DNA of 64,000 bases from NCBI GenBank assembly GCA_008330645.1, contig VLTN01000019.1, positions 124,001 through 188,000 on the forward strand, read 5' to 3'. The translations under genes and the position numbers were made by a program. Of the stretch, positions 1 through 8,207 are shown piece after piece. Source of the stretch: Cafeteria roenbergensis (Eukaryota > Sar > Bigyra > Bicosoecida > Cafeteriaceae). Each line of letters opens with the position of its first letter. Position 1 is the stretch's first letter. The notes under the pieces were generated by a model. The model was not told where the DNA came from and did not search any database. It saw only the letters and a list, made by a program, of their open reading frames with translations.

Positions 1-168
1 GCGGGCACGGAGCGTCGAGATCGTGCCGCTCGGAGGACGGCGTGCAAGACGTGGCTTTGCAGCGCTGCAAACGGCGGCGCAACCGAGCGTGGCTTGCCAG
101 CTTGGTTGGTGGTCGGCCAAGGGTGCCGACTCGACGCACGGCAGGCCAGTTCGCCGCTTCGCAGACAC

Positions 169-3100
169 ATGCACGCACACGCGCACACTCCTGCAAAGGC
201 CAGTGGCCAGCCGCCGATGCTGGTGCATCCTGCCGAGCGCGCAGGCTGTTGTTCCGGCCAGGCAGAGCTGCGGGCGCTGGCGACGCTCCACGGCGCTTGC
301 GCAGAGAGTGGCCTCCACGCGCCGAGGGACGGCCGGAGGAGCAAGCTCCCTGGCCCTGCCCCCACGGCGGCGCTGTCTTCCATGCTCGGGGCGGATGCGC
401 ACCGGCTGCGCTTGCAGGCCGAGCTCCATGAGCTGGAGCGAGAAATTGCTTTCCACGAGTCACGGGCGGCTGGCGTTTCTGGAAACGCAGCGGCGGCCCC
501 AGCCCTCCCGGGGGCAGCATCCGCGACTGCCGCGTCGGCCAGAGACGGGAGGCCGGGCGAGAGCCAGCTGGGGCCGTCAGGGTGGGCCTCCGTGCCCTCC
601 GCACTCCGTGGGCAGGCCGGCGACCCAGCTGCTGAAGCGAACGCCTCTGCGTTGCTCGGCGCCCTTGCGCTCGACCCACGCCGCGCGGTGTTCGCCCACC
701 CGCTGGACGCGCTCCCCGCCGGAGAAGCTCGCAGGCTCCGCGGGCCCGGTGCGGGTGGGCACCCAGCTGGGTCCGCGTCCTCCTTCTCTGCCGGAGGCAC
801 GTTGGCACAGCATTCGCTGCCTTCGCAAGCGCAGCGTGGGGCCGCTGATGACGCCCATCCCGCCAGCTGGGACGCGGTAGACGCCGAGCTGTACATGAGC
901 CTGTTGCAGCGCGCGGCGCGGCCCGCAGGGGTGCAGCCAGCCACCGCCAGCCACCCGCTCTCCGGCCAGTCGATGAGCTCGCTGGGAGCGTCCGACAGCA
1001 GCTACCAGCACGCCGAGCTCCTGAGGCACTTTGGTTCCGAGCCAGCCTTGCCAATGCCCATCGGCCAGGCCTGGCAGGCCCGTCGCAGCGCCCGGCGCTC
1101 GCTCACGGCCCGGCCGGAGGGTGCTCGCAAACCTGCCGTCGCGAGCTCCTCGCGCAGAGGCGACACCGCGGACGCAGCCACGGCTGGCAGGAGCGGGGGC
1201 GCGGCAGCGAGGCGCACGACGGGCAGGAAGGCCAGTGGGGGCGTGCTGCCGGTGCGGCGCGGCGCAGGGGGCGGCGGGGCAGGCAAGCGGCGCAAGCGGA
1301 CGCTTCGGCACGACAGGGAGGGTCCCGTCGACAGCGCAGGGGCGAGCGGGGCTCGGCGACAGCAGCGCTCGTCGCCTGTTCACCGCTCGTCGCGGCGTAG
1401 CGCGCTGGACGTCGGGGCGGCCGCGGACGACGCCGCTTCGGGGTCTGACGCGGACCGCCCCAGGCTGCCGCGGCGAGCTGCTAGAAGGCGCGGCGGGCGG
1501 TCGCCGAGCCCGCACGACGCCCCGCGCGGCCGCAGAGCCCGGCATGCGGATGCTGATTCAGAGGAGGGCGTGGCCGAGGACAGGGTTCGTCGCGCCCCAG
1601 CGCGCGGCAGCCCGCCATCGCCCCTGCCCTGGCTCAAGGACGAGAGCGAGGATGACGAGGAGAAGCCCAGCGCCGACTTCCCCAAGCCAAGGGCGGGCAG
1701 GTCCGCCCGCCCCCCGAAGCAGCGCAGATCCTCTGCCTCGCGCCTCGCCAGCGAGGCCGTGGAATGGCTCAGCGACAGCGACGATGGCGGCGGCGGCGGC
1801 GACAGACGCGGCCAGCCGAGGTCGCGACGGGCAGAGCAGCCCCGCCGTGGCTCCGGCTGGCCCTCGCCGGCAGCGGATCCGCCTCGCGACCCCGCCCGAT
1901 CGCTGCGCACCACGTCTTCCAAGCGGACGCCCGGCAGCTTTGGCTCGGCAGCGGTCGGCAGCGGCGGCAGCGTCGCCCTTCCCCAGCTCTCACCGCCGCC
2001 GTCAAGCCGCCCAAGACGGGAGCGCAGCCCTCACGGCGCCGGGGGCCGGCTCGACGCGGCTAGCTTGCCCGAGCTCGAGTCGCACCGCCGCACACACGCC
2101 CGCCAGGCCGGCGAGGGCGGCCTCGCGCGGGGCGACCGCCTGCCGCGACGCGACCCCAATGCGGTGCGCAGGTCACCGCTCGAAGCAGTGAGGCAAGTTC
2201 ACGTGCACAGTGCCGGCGGGCCCGCTGACGCCTCGAACCCGAGCCGGTCGCCGTGCTACGGAGACGATTCAAGGGGGCTGGGACCAGCCAGCCAACCGCG
2301 CTCCTCGGAGCATAGCAGCAGCGATCGAGCAGCAGCGTCAGCTGGTCTTCCGCCGGACGGCGAGGGCTGGCCTTTTCGCGACGGGGAGTTTCAAGTGCCC
2401 CGCTCGCGTGAGGCGCACCCACCCCACGCGAGCGGCACTTCGAGGGTGCGGTCTCTCCGGCCGCCGCCGCTCACCACCAACTCTACCAGCACGCAGCACT
2501 CGCCTGAGAGGGCGGCTGCTGGGTCGGCGTCCCCAGGCAACCTGCCTGGCCTGTTGGCCTCTCCCATCATTGCAGGAGTGCCCCCGCACGTGGGATCCCC
2601 ATGGTCCCACAGCCAGCCATCACTGCTGGCGCAACTGGCCGCTGCCGCCGCGCAGCAGGGCGTCCCTTTTGAAGCGCTCCTCGCCGCCATCAAGTCGCCT
2701 CAGCACGCTGGCCGGCCGGACCAGTCTGGGAGGCCTCCTCGACCTCAGCAGAGCAGAGCCGACGCGGGCGCAGCGGGAGCGGGGCTGGATGCTTGGACCC
2801 ACTCTCCGCGCATGTTTGGCGTCGCCGGTGCCGGCACCGGCGACGACTGGACCGCCAGGCGGGCCCACACGCGATCGATCAGCGAGGAGGAGGTGCGGCC
2901 ACGCGCCAGCTCGGGGCATCCTAGCCCGGGAGCACGGAGCAGCCAAGGCCACCTGCGAAGCAGGGCCTCCAGCCCTTCGCTCGTTGAAGCCTTCAGCGCG
3001 GCCATCGCAGAAGCCCTTGCCAAGCTGCAGGCGCAGCCTGTCTCGCGTTCGGGGTCGGAGACCAGCCGCGGCGCCGAGCCGCTTGGTGGGCCGGCAAGCC

Positions 3101-6100
3101 CCCCTGTCCAAAGCAGAGCTGCCCTCGTAGCAGCGTCGACCCTTTCGTCGGACCACCAGAGCGCTTTGGCCGAGAGGGACGCTCTTGCCTCCCAAGTCGC
3201 CCGCCTTCAGGAGCAGCTGGACCTGGCACGCGCCGCCAGTTCCGCTGCAAGGGTGCCGCCATCAGCCAGCGCAACTCTGTCCCCGCAGTCGCAGTCGCGC
3301 ATGCTGGACGAGCTTGAGGGGCGGGTCTTGGAGAAGCTCAGGGCGGGGCAAGCCCTTGCCGCCGCCGCCGACCAGAAGGCCGCTGCGGATGCGGCAGCCG
3401 TTAAGGCGGCGCATGCAGCGGCAGCTTCAGAGGAGGCCGCGAGGCGGAAGGCCGCCGCTGAGGAGGAGGAGGCCGCGAGGCGGAAGGCCGCCGCTGAGGA
3501 GGAGGAGGCCGCGAGGCGGAAGGCCGCCGCTGAGGAGGAGGAGGAGGCCGCGAGGCGGAAGGCCGCCGCTGAGGAGGAGGAGGAGGCCGCGAGGCGGAAG
3601 GCCGCTGCTGAGGAGGAGGAGGAGGCCGCGAGGCGGAAGGCCGCCGCTGAGGAGGAGGAGGAGGCCGCGAGGCGGAAGGCCGCCGCCGAGGAAGCCACGG
3701 CGAGGATCAAGGCCGCCGAGGAGGAGGAGGCCGCGAGGCGGAAGGCCGCCGCTGAGGAGGAGGAGGCCGCGAGGCGGAAGGCCGCCGCTGAGGAGGAGGA
3801 GGAGGCCGCGAGGCGGAAGGCCGCCGCTGAGGAGGAGGAGGCCGCGAGGCGGAAGGCCGCCGCTGAGGAGGAGGAGGAGGCCGCGAGGCGGAAGGCCGCC
3901 GCCGAGGAAGCCACGGCGAGGATCAAGGCCGCCGAGGAGGAGGAGGCCGCGAGGCGGAAGGCCGCCGCCGAGGAGGAGGAGGCCGCGAGGCGGAAGGCCG
4001 CCGCCGAGGAGGAGGAGGCCGCGAGGCGGAATGCCGCCGCCGAGGAAGCCACGGCGAGGATCAAGGCCGCCGAGGAGGAGGAGGCCGCGAGGCGGAAGGC
4101 CGCCGCTGAGGAGGAGGAGGCCGCGAGGCGGAAGCCCGCTGAGGAGGAGGCGTCACAGGAAGAGGCCGCAGCCCGCCCAGATGCCCAGGCGGATTCCGCC
4201 CCCAGCCAAGCCGACGAGGTCCCTCGGCCGGACGCAGCTGGAGACAGCATCCGAGAGCGAGGCACCGCCGCTGTGCGCCGGGCCTCAACTGTGGCGGCCG
4301 CAGCGGCTGCGGCAGCGGATGCGATTCGCGAGCTCCCGCAAGGCGTGCCGACCCTGCCGAGTCCTTCCCTTGCGCACCCGTCGTCGCACGGCGAGGCCGT
4401 CGCTGCGGTACGCTCGACTCGGTCGGACGGCCCGCCGCAGGGCTCACGTCTTGCCCCGCTGGCCGTCGCGGGCATGGATGGGACTCTGCGGCCAGAGACC
4501 CTTGGTGACGTTATTCCCGCGGCGACCCTGGGGATGCGCCCGCCGTGGCTCGCCTCACAGCTTCCCCACTCTGCCCGACTGCCTTTCGGGCCCGGGGACG
4601 GCTTCGACGTCTACGTGGATCGAGCGGTGTTCTGTCCCGACAACCTGGGCATGTCCAAGGTGGTGTTCAAGCTCATGGACGCCTCCTACACGGTGCTTGG
4701 CGACCCGATGGAGAAGGCGTCTCGCCTCGATTGCTCTCTTATCGAGCCGGAGTACGGGGCGCACAGCGCGTTCAGGCCAGGCCTCGCCAGCGTGCACAGC
4801 AGGGGTGCGGAGCTGGGCAGCAGCGGGAGGCTGTCCGAGGGCGCCAGCGCCGCTGAAGACGCGGACCATGGGCCAGCATCGCTTGCGGGGCGCACCGAGC
4901 AGGAGGCGTGGGACTGGGACCCCTCGCTGACCTTGGTGTTCCGCATCGACGGGCTGGACGCCCACACCCACAAGCTGCACGCGGCTGGCTACGCTGTGCT
5001 GAACGTGTTCACCACTGACGACCCGGACGTCGGGCCCGACGGCCGGCCGGTGCCAACCGGAATGGAGAGCCCCAGCTCTTCCACCCCGCGCAGCAAGTGG
5101 CGCCTGAACGCTGGGGCTTTTCAGCTCCCGCTCCACATGGGCCCACCTGACCGGCGGAACCACCCCATGTCAGGCCGCGTCCTCGAGGACTCTGGCGTTC
5201 TCCGCGTGCCATGCGCAACGCTGCTCGTCCGCATCGTCAAGGCCCCACGCCGGGTCAACCTCGCCCCGCAAGTCCGCCCCTTCGGCACGCAGGAGTACCT
5301 GGCCCAGTGCGCGTGCCGAGAGGACGTGGCGCCGGAGCTGTGGGCAGCTTGTGGCCTGGACGAGCCTGCCCCAGACTACCAGCTCCACACTTACGACTCC
5401 TCGCGAAGTGTGCCGCGCGCCGGCGAGGTGGGGCTCTACCCGCGCAGACTGGACCTCGACGTGCCCACCGTGCGGCAGGTCATTGCGCTCTTTGCGGCCG
5501 AGCGGACCGAGGGCAAAGTCACTCGCGGCCTGGAAGACATCCCGTCGCCCATCGCGACTGACGACGTAATCCTCCAGTGGCTCAACGACGTGCTGGACAA
5601 GCTTCCGCTGTCCATGCTGGACTTCCGGTACATCTGCCCCTACTCGTCCGAGGAGGGGCTGTGCGTCTCTGTTGACGGGGTGAGCAATAGCCCGCTCGGC
5701 AAGCTCCTGCGGGTGGCATGCTGCCCCATCGCCGGGGCCCGCAGTGACCCTGTGCCGTTGCTCAGCGGGACAGCGGCCCGCAGGTCCTCGAAGCGCCGAG
5801 GCGCCGGGGAGCCTCGGCTGCTTGGACGCAACTCCAAGGTGACAAGCCTGGCGCTGGAAGCCGGGGAGATGGGCGCCCCGGCTGAGTGGCTCGCGCCCAA
5901 GCAGCAGGCCACCGGAGATCCGGCCGCCGCCATCGAAGACGAGGCCGGTCCGGCGTCCGACGCCACCCCCTGGTTCGCCTGCCATGAGGCCAACTGGGCG
6001 GCGCCCCAGTCGCTGCAGGCTTTCAGGGACGACTTCGTCCACCTTCGCGAGCCCTTCCACCCCACCACCTGCCTCTTCTTCCGCCTCTTTGCGGCAGAGC

Positions 6101-7197
6101 CGTTCGCGGGAGGCCACTCCGTGCAGGTTGAAGCCGTGGGCTGGGCGGTGATGCCCGTGTTCGACAAGCGGGGCGACGGCTACACCAGGCGCGGAGCCTT
6201 CGTTGTGCCCGTCCTCGCCGGGCCAGCGCCTCCGCCGTGGCTGGTGGAGCGACTGGCGGCTGACCCGACGAAGATTGACTCGCTGATCAAGGACCTTGTG
6301 GCAGGGACCACGGGCGAGCGCGATGCGCCTCCGCCGCTGCTGATCCCGCCCTCGGAGCCAGTCAGCATCCTGGTGCGCCTCCAGGACGGCCAGCTGAGCG
6401 ACCTCATCCCCATCCCCACGAGCAAGTACTCGGCCGCGCTGGTGCCTAAGCCAGTCCGCTCGCGCTTCCAGCTCTCCGCGCGCATGCCCTACCACCGCCA
6501 GCAGGCGAGGCTGTCCGTCACGCTGCCCAGGGACCTCTCGCCCAGCGACGCGGACGAGGCGCTGGTTCGGGCCGTCAGGGCCATCGTGGAGGGCCGCGCG
6601 CCCTCCCCCTGCGTGCTCCCCATCCGGAAGCAGTCAGCGTCGTCGGCGTCCTTCAGCCTGGCGTCCGCTGCCGCAGCAGCCGGAAGCGAGGCCGTGTCCC
6701 CGTCGCCCATGGCAGCGGCAGCCCCCCTCCGCCGCACGTCCGCCCAGCCTGAGGGTGCGTCCTTGCTGGAGCCGGACGCCGTTGACCAAGCGGTCGCTTC
6801 GCCTTCGTCAGAGGCTGCCGCAACAGTGGATGCGAGCGCGCTCACGAGGGCGCCAGATGCGCCCCTGTCGCCCTTCGCCGCCTCCCCGGTGAAGGAGCAG
6901 CGGTCCAGCCGCAGCCTTCCACAGTTCAGCTCAGAGTCCGCAAGCCCAATGATGGCCCAGCGACAGCACGTGGGGGACAAGGCCGACGGCCCTGACGACC
7001 ACACGGCGCCCCAGCAGAGCCGGTCACCGCAGCTGAGCGAGGAGCCAGCGTTGGGCTCATCGGGCAGGGCGCCGAGCGGAATCTTCGTCCACTCAGTTGC
7101 CGGGCTTCGCTCTGCGACTCGGCTGCAGCGTGCCAGCCGCGTGGTTGGCGCCGCAGGGATGTTTCGGCGCCTTGGAGCGGCACGGGGGCGTGTGTGA
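169..7197 (+). CDS. Large coiled-coil / single-alpha-helix protein with C-terminal beta-rich domains (possibly CCDC17-like), maybe 5' partial
   Basis: First in-frame ATG is at 169; others follow at 217 and 382. The frame has no stop from base 1, so the true start may lie upstream in another exon or outside the window. From ATG 169 the product is 2,342 residues. Residues 1-1080 are mostly disordered and rich in Arg/Ser/Pro/Ala. Around residue 72 there is a short helix (LQAELHELEREIAFHES). Residues about 1088-1325 are a charged Glu/Arg/Lys/Ala repeat. Residues about 1474-2121 look folded and contain several beta-sandwich-like segments (FDVYVDRAVFCPDN, LTLVFRIDGLD, LLVRIVKAPRRVNL, VQVEAVGWAVMPVF). 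This resembles, from memory only, the C2-like tail of CCDC17-type coiled-coil proteins found in ciliated cells. It is convergent with the small membrane-protein gene downstream. Coding status is secure; the family is a weak guess. Confidence 0.75.
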   Translation: MHAHAHTPAKASGQPPMLVHPAERAGCCSGQAELRALATLHGACAESGLHAPRDGRRSKLPGPAPTAALSSMLGADAHRLRLQAELHELEREIAFHESRAAGVSGNAAAAPALPGAASATAASARDGRPGESQLGPSGWASVPSALRGQAGDPAAEANASALLGALALDPRRAVFAHPLDALPAGEARRLRGPGAGGHPAGSASSFSAGGTLAQHSLPSQAQRGAADDAHPASWDAVDAELYMSLLQRAARPAGVQPATASHPLSGQSMSSLGASDSSYQHAELLRHFGSEPALPMPIGQAWQARRSARRSLTARPEGARKPAVASSSRRGDTADAATAGRSGGAAARRTTGRKASGGVLPVRRGAGGGGAGKRRKRTLRHDREGPVDSAGASGARRQQRSSPVHRSSRRSALDVGAAADDAASGSDADRPRLPRRAARRRGGRSPSPHDAPRGRRARHADADSEEGVAEDRVRRAPARGSPPSPLPWLKDESEDDEEKPSADFPKPRAGRSARPPKQRRSSASRLASEAVEWLSDSDDGGGGGDRRGQPRSRRAEQPRRGSGWPSPAADPPRDPARSLRTTSSKRTPGSFGSAAVGSGGSVALPQLSPPPSSRPRRERSPHGAGGRLDAASLPELESHRRTHARQAGEGGLARGDRLPRRDPNAVRRSPLEAVRQVHVHSAGGPADASNPSRSPCYGDDSRGLGPASQPRSSEHSSSDRAAASAGLPPDGEGWPFRDGEFQVPRSREAHPPHASGTSRVRSLRPPPLTTNSTSTQHSPERAAAGSASPGNLPGLLASPIIAGVPPHVGSPWSHSQPSLLAQLAAAAAQQGVPFEALLAAIKSPQHAGRPDQSGRPPRPQQSRADAGAAGAGLDAWTHSPRMFGVAGAGTGDDWTARRAHTRSISEEEVRPRASSGHPSPGARSSQGHLRSRASSPSLVEAFSAAIAEALAKLQAQPVSRSGSETSRGAEPLGGPASPPVQSRAALVAASTLSSDHQSALAERDALASQVARLQEQLDLARAASSAARVPPSASATLSPQSQSRMLDELEGRVLEKLRAGQALAAAADQKAAADAAAVKAAHAAAASEEAARRKAAAEEEEAARRKAAAEEEEAARRKAAAEEEEEAARRKAAAEEEEEAARRKAAAEEEEEAARRKAAAEEEEEAARRKAAAEEATARIKAAEEEEAARRKAAAEEEEAARRKAAAEEEEEAARRKAAAEEEEAARRKAAAEEEEEAARRKAAAEEATARIKAAEEEEAARRKAAAEEEEAARRKAAAEEEEAARRNAAAEEATARIKAAEEEEAARRKAAAEEEEAARRKPAEEEASQEEAAARPDAQADSAPSQADEVPRPDAAGDSIRERGTAAVRRASTVAAAAAAAADAIRELPQGVPTLPSPSLAHPSSHGEAVAAVRSTRSDGPPQGSRLAPLAVAGMDGTLRPETLGDVIPAATLGMRPPWLASQLPHSARLPFGPGDGFDVYVDRAVFCPDNLGMSKVVFKLMDASYTVLGDPMEKASRLDCSLIEPEYGAHSAFRPGLASVHSRGAELGSSGRLSEGASAAEDADHGPASLAGRTEQEAWDWDPSLTLVFRIDGLDAHTHKLHAAGYAVLNVFTTDDPDVGPDGRPVPTGMESPSSSTPRSKWRLNAGAFQLPLHMGPPDRRNHPMSGRVLEDSGVLRVPCATLLVRIVKAPRRVNLAPQVRPFGTQEYLAQCACREDVAPELWAACGLDEPAPDYQLHTYDSSRSVPRAGEVGLYPRRLDLDVPTVRQVIALFAAERTEGKVTRGLEDIPSPIATDDVILQWLNDVLDKLPLSMLDFRYICPYSSEEGLCVSVDGVSNSPLGKLLRVACCPIAGARSDPVPLLSGTAARRSSKRRGAGEPRLLGRNSKVTSLALEAGEMGAPAEWLAPKQQATGDPAAAIEDEAGPASDATPWFACHEANWAAPQSLQAFRDDFVHLREPFHPTTCLFFRLFAAEPFAGGHSVQVEAVGWAVMPVFDKRGDGYTRRGAFVVPVLAGPAPPPWLVERLAADPTKIDSLIKDLVAGTTGERDAPPPLLIPPSEPVSILVRLQDGQLSDLIPIPTSKYSAALVPKPVRSRFQLSARMPYHRQQARLSVTLPRDLSPSDADEALVRAVRAIVEGRAPSPCVLPIRKQSASSASFSLASAAAAAGSEAVSPSPMAAAAPLRRTSAQPEGASLLEPDAVDQAVASPSSEAAATVDASALTRAPDAPLSPFAASPVKEQRSSRSLPQFSSESASPMMAQRQHVGDKADGPDDHTAPQQSRSPQLSEEPALGSSGRAPSGIFVHSVAGLRSATRLQRASRVVGAAGMFRRLGAARGRV
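3430..4140 (+). repeat. Tandem 36-39-bp repeat encoding a charged single alpha helix
   Basis: The unit encodes three to five Glu followed by AARRKAAA, repeated many times and interrupted three times by the sequence EEATARIKAAEEE. Length differs between units only by whole GAG codons, as expected from replication slippage held in frame by selection. Alternating Glu and Arg/Lys blocks are typical of stable single alpha helices or long coiled coils. Confidence 0.85.
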
Positions 7198-7459
7198 GTG
7201 TCTGCTGACGCGCAATGGCTTGCATTGCGCTCGCAGCATGCATGTGGGGGAAACAGATCGGTTCAGTCCCATGGCCCGCTGGCCCAGCTGAGCGTGCTTT
7301 CTGAAACAAAACGCCCTCGCACTCCCACCCCGCTCCCAGTTCCCAGCAAGCAAGCGCCCAGCTATACCTCTGCGCGGCCCCAACACCCAGCAGTCCACCG
7401 CCTTGCTGTGCGTTGTCGCGAGGAGAGTCCCGGACCAGACGGAAGGCGCGCTCGCGAGC

Positions 7460-8023
7460 TCACCAAGTGGCGCGGCTCTTGAACCCGGGCCAAACCACAG
7501 ACAGCACCTGCGTAGCAGCATCATCGCCGTAGGTGTAGCCAACATACAGGCCAAGGCCAGCCCCGGCGAGGCAAATGGTCTCCTGGATGGCAGTGGCGTA
7601 GCGCTGGCCGAGCGTCATTCCGAGAATTCCGAGACCGCCCACTGCCCCTGTGATCCCGCTGCGCAGCCGAAAGACAAACTCAGCGTCCTCCTTGGTCACG
7701 CAGAGCCGCTTCCCGATGGCGGCGGCCACAGCGGCGCCCGCAAATGTGGTGGTCGCGCTCGCGAGCGTGATGCTCCAGCTCAGCGTGCGCTTCTGGCGCT
7801 CCAGGCTCGCCTCGTCCACGCTCGGCCCCACAGCAGCCACGACGCCCTTGACGATGGCAAGACTCTCGAACATCATCAGCGGCATGGTGGCCGTCGACCC
7901 CGCAAAGCCCGACAGAAGCAGAATGGCGTACGGGTTGCAGCTCCAGTCAGTGTGCGCCGCAGCCGCCATCGAAGCCTCAGACAGGTGCGTGCGACCGCGA
8001 GACACAGCGCGCGACGAGGCCAT
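7460..8023 (-). CDS. Small four-helix membrane protein of unknown family
   Basis: The product is 187 residues from ATG 8023 (an internal ATG at 7969 gives 169). I chose 8023 over the longer upstream extension because upstream residues are Arg/Ser-rich, non-domain-like and would overlap the divergent polycystin gene. Hydrophobic segments lie at about residues 31-51 (ILLLSGFAGSTATMPLM), 82-104, 122-140 and 148-165, with Gly/Ala-rich small-residue packing. A soluble loop (PSVDEASLERQKR) separates helices 1 and 2. No signal peptide is evident. The Gly-rich helices and short loops suggest an organelle or endomembrane protein, but I do not recognise the family. The start lies 184 bp from the divergent gene's ATG. 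Confidence 0.65.
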   Translation of the reverse strand: MASSRAVSRGRTHLSEASMAAAAHTDWSCNPYAILLLSGFAGSTATMPLMMFESLAIVKGVVAAVGPSVDEASLERQKRTLSWSITLASATTTFAGAAVAAAIGKRLCVTKEDAEFVFRLRSGITGAVGGLGILGMTLGQRYATAIQETICLAGAGLGLYVGYTYGDDAATQVLSVVWPGFKSRATW

Positions 8024-8207
8024 CTCCGTGCTCCTCGAGAGTGCCACAGCAGCGCGATGGATCCGCGCTGCCAGGCGGCAGCACTCGCGGCAGAGCCGGC
8101 GGGTTTTTGCTGTTTGCCGGCCGAGAACTTGGCGTTGCCGGCCGACGGCCACCCGCCCTCGCTGAGGCGCGCGAGGCCCGCTGCACGAAACGGCGAGCCT
8201 CCCCGCT
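8024..8207. promoter_or_regulatory. Divergent intergenic region, presumed bidirectional promoter
   Basis: Only 184 bp separate the start codons of the small membrane-protein gene (minus) and the polycystin-like gene (plus), so both promoters must lie here or overlap the genes. I see no TATA box or other recognisable element. The call rests on gene orientation alone. Confidence 0.35.

Noticed and set aside
23-880. Plus-strand frame overlapping the first gene
   Set aside because: It is Arg/Pro/Ser-rich, lacks domains and is out of frame with the long coding sequence, as is typical of GC-rich shadow frames.
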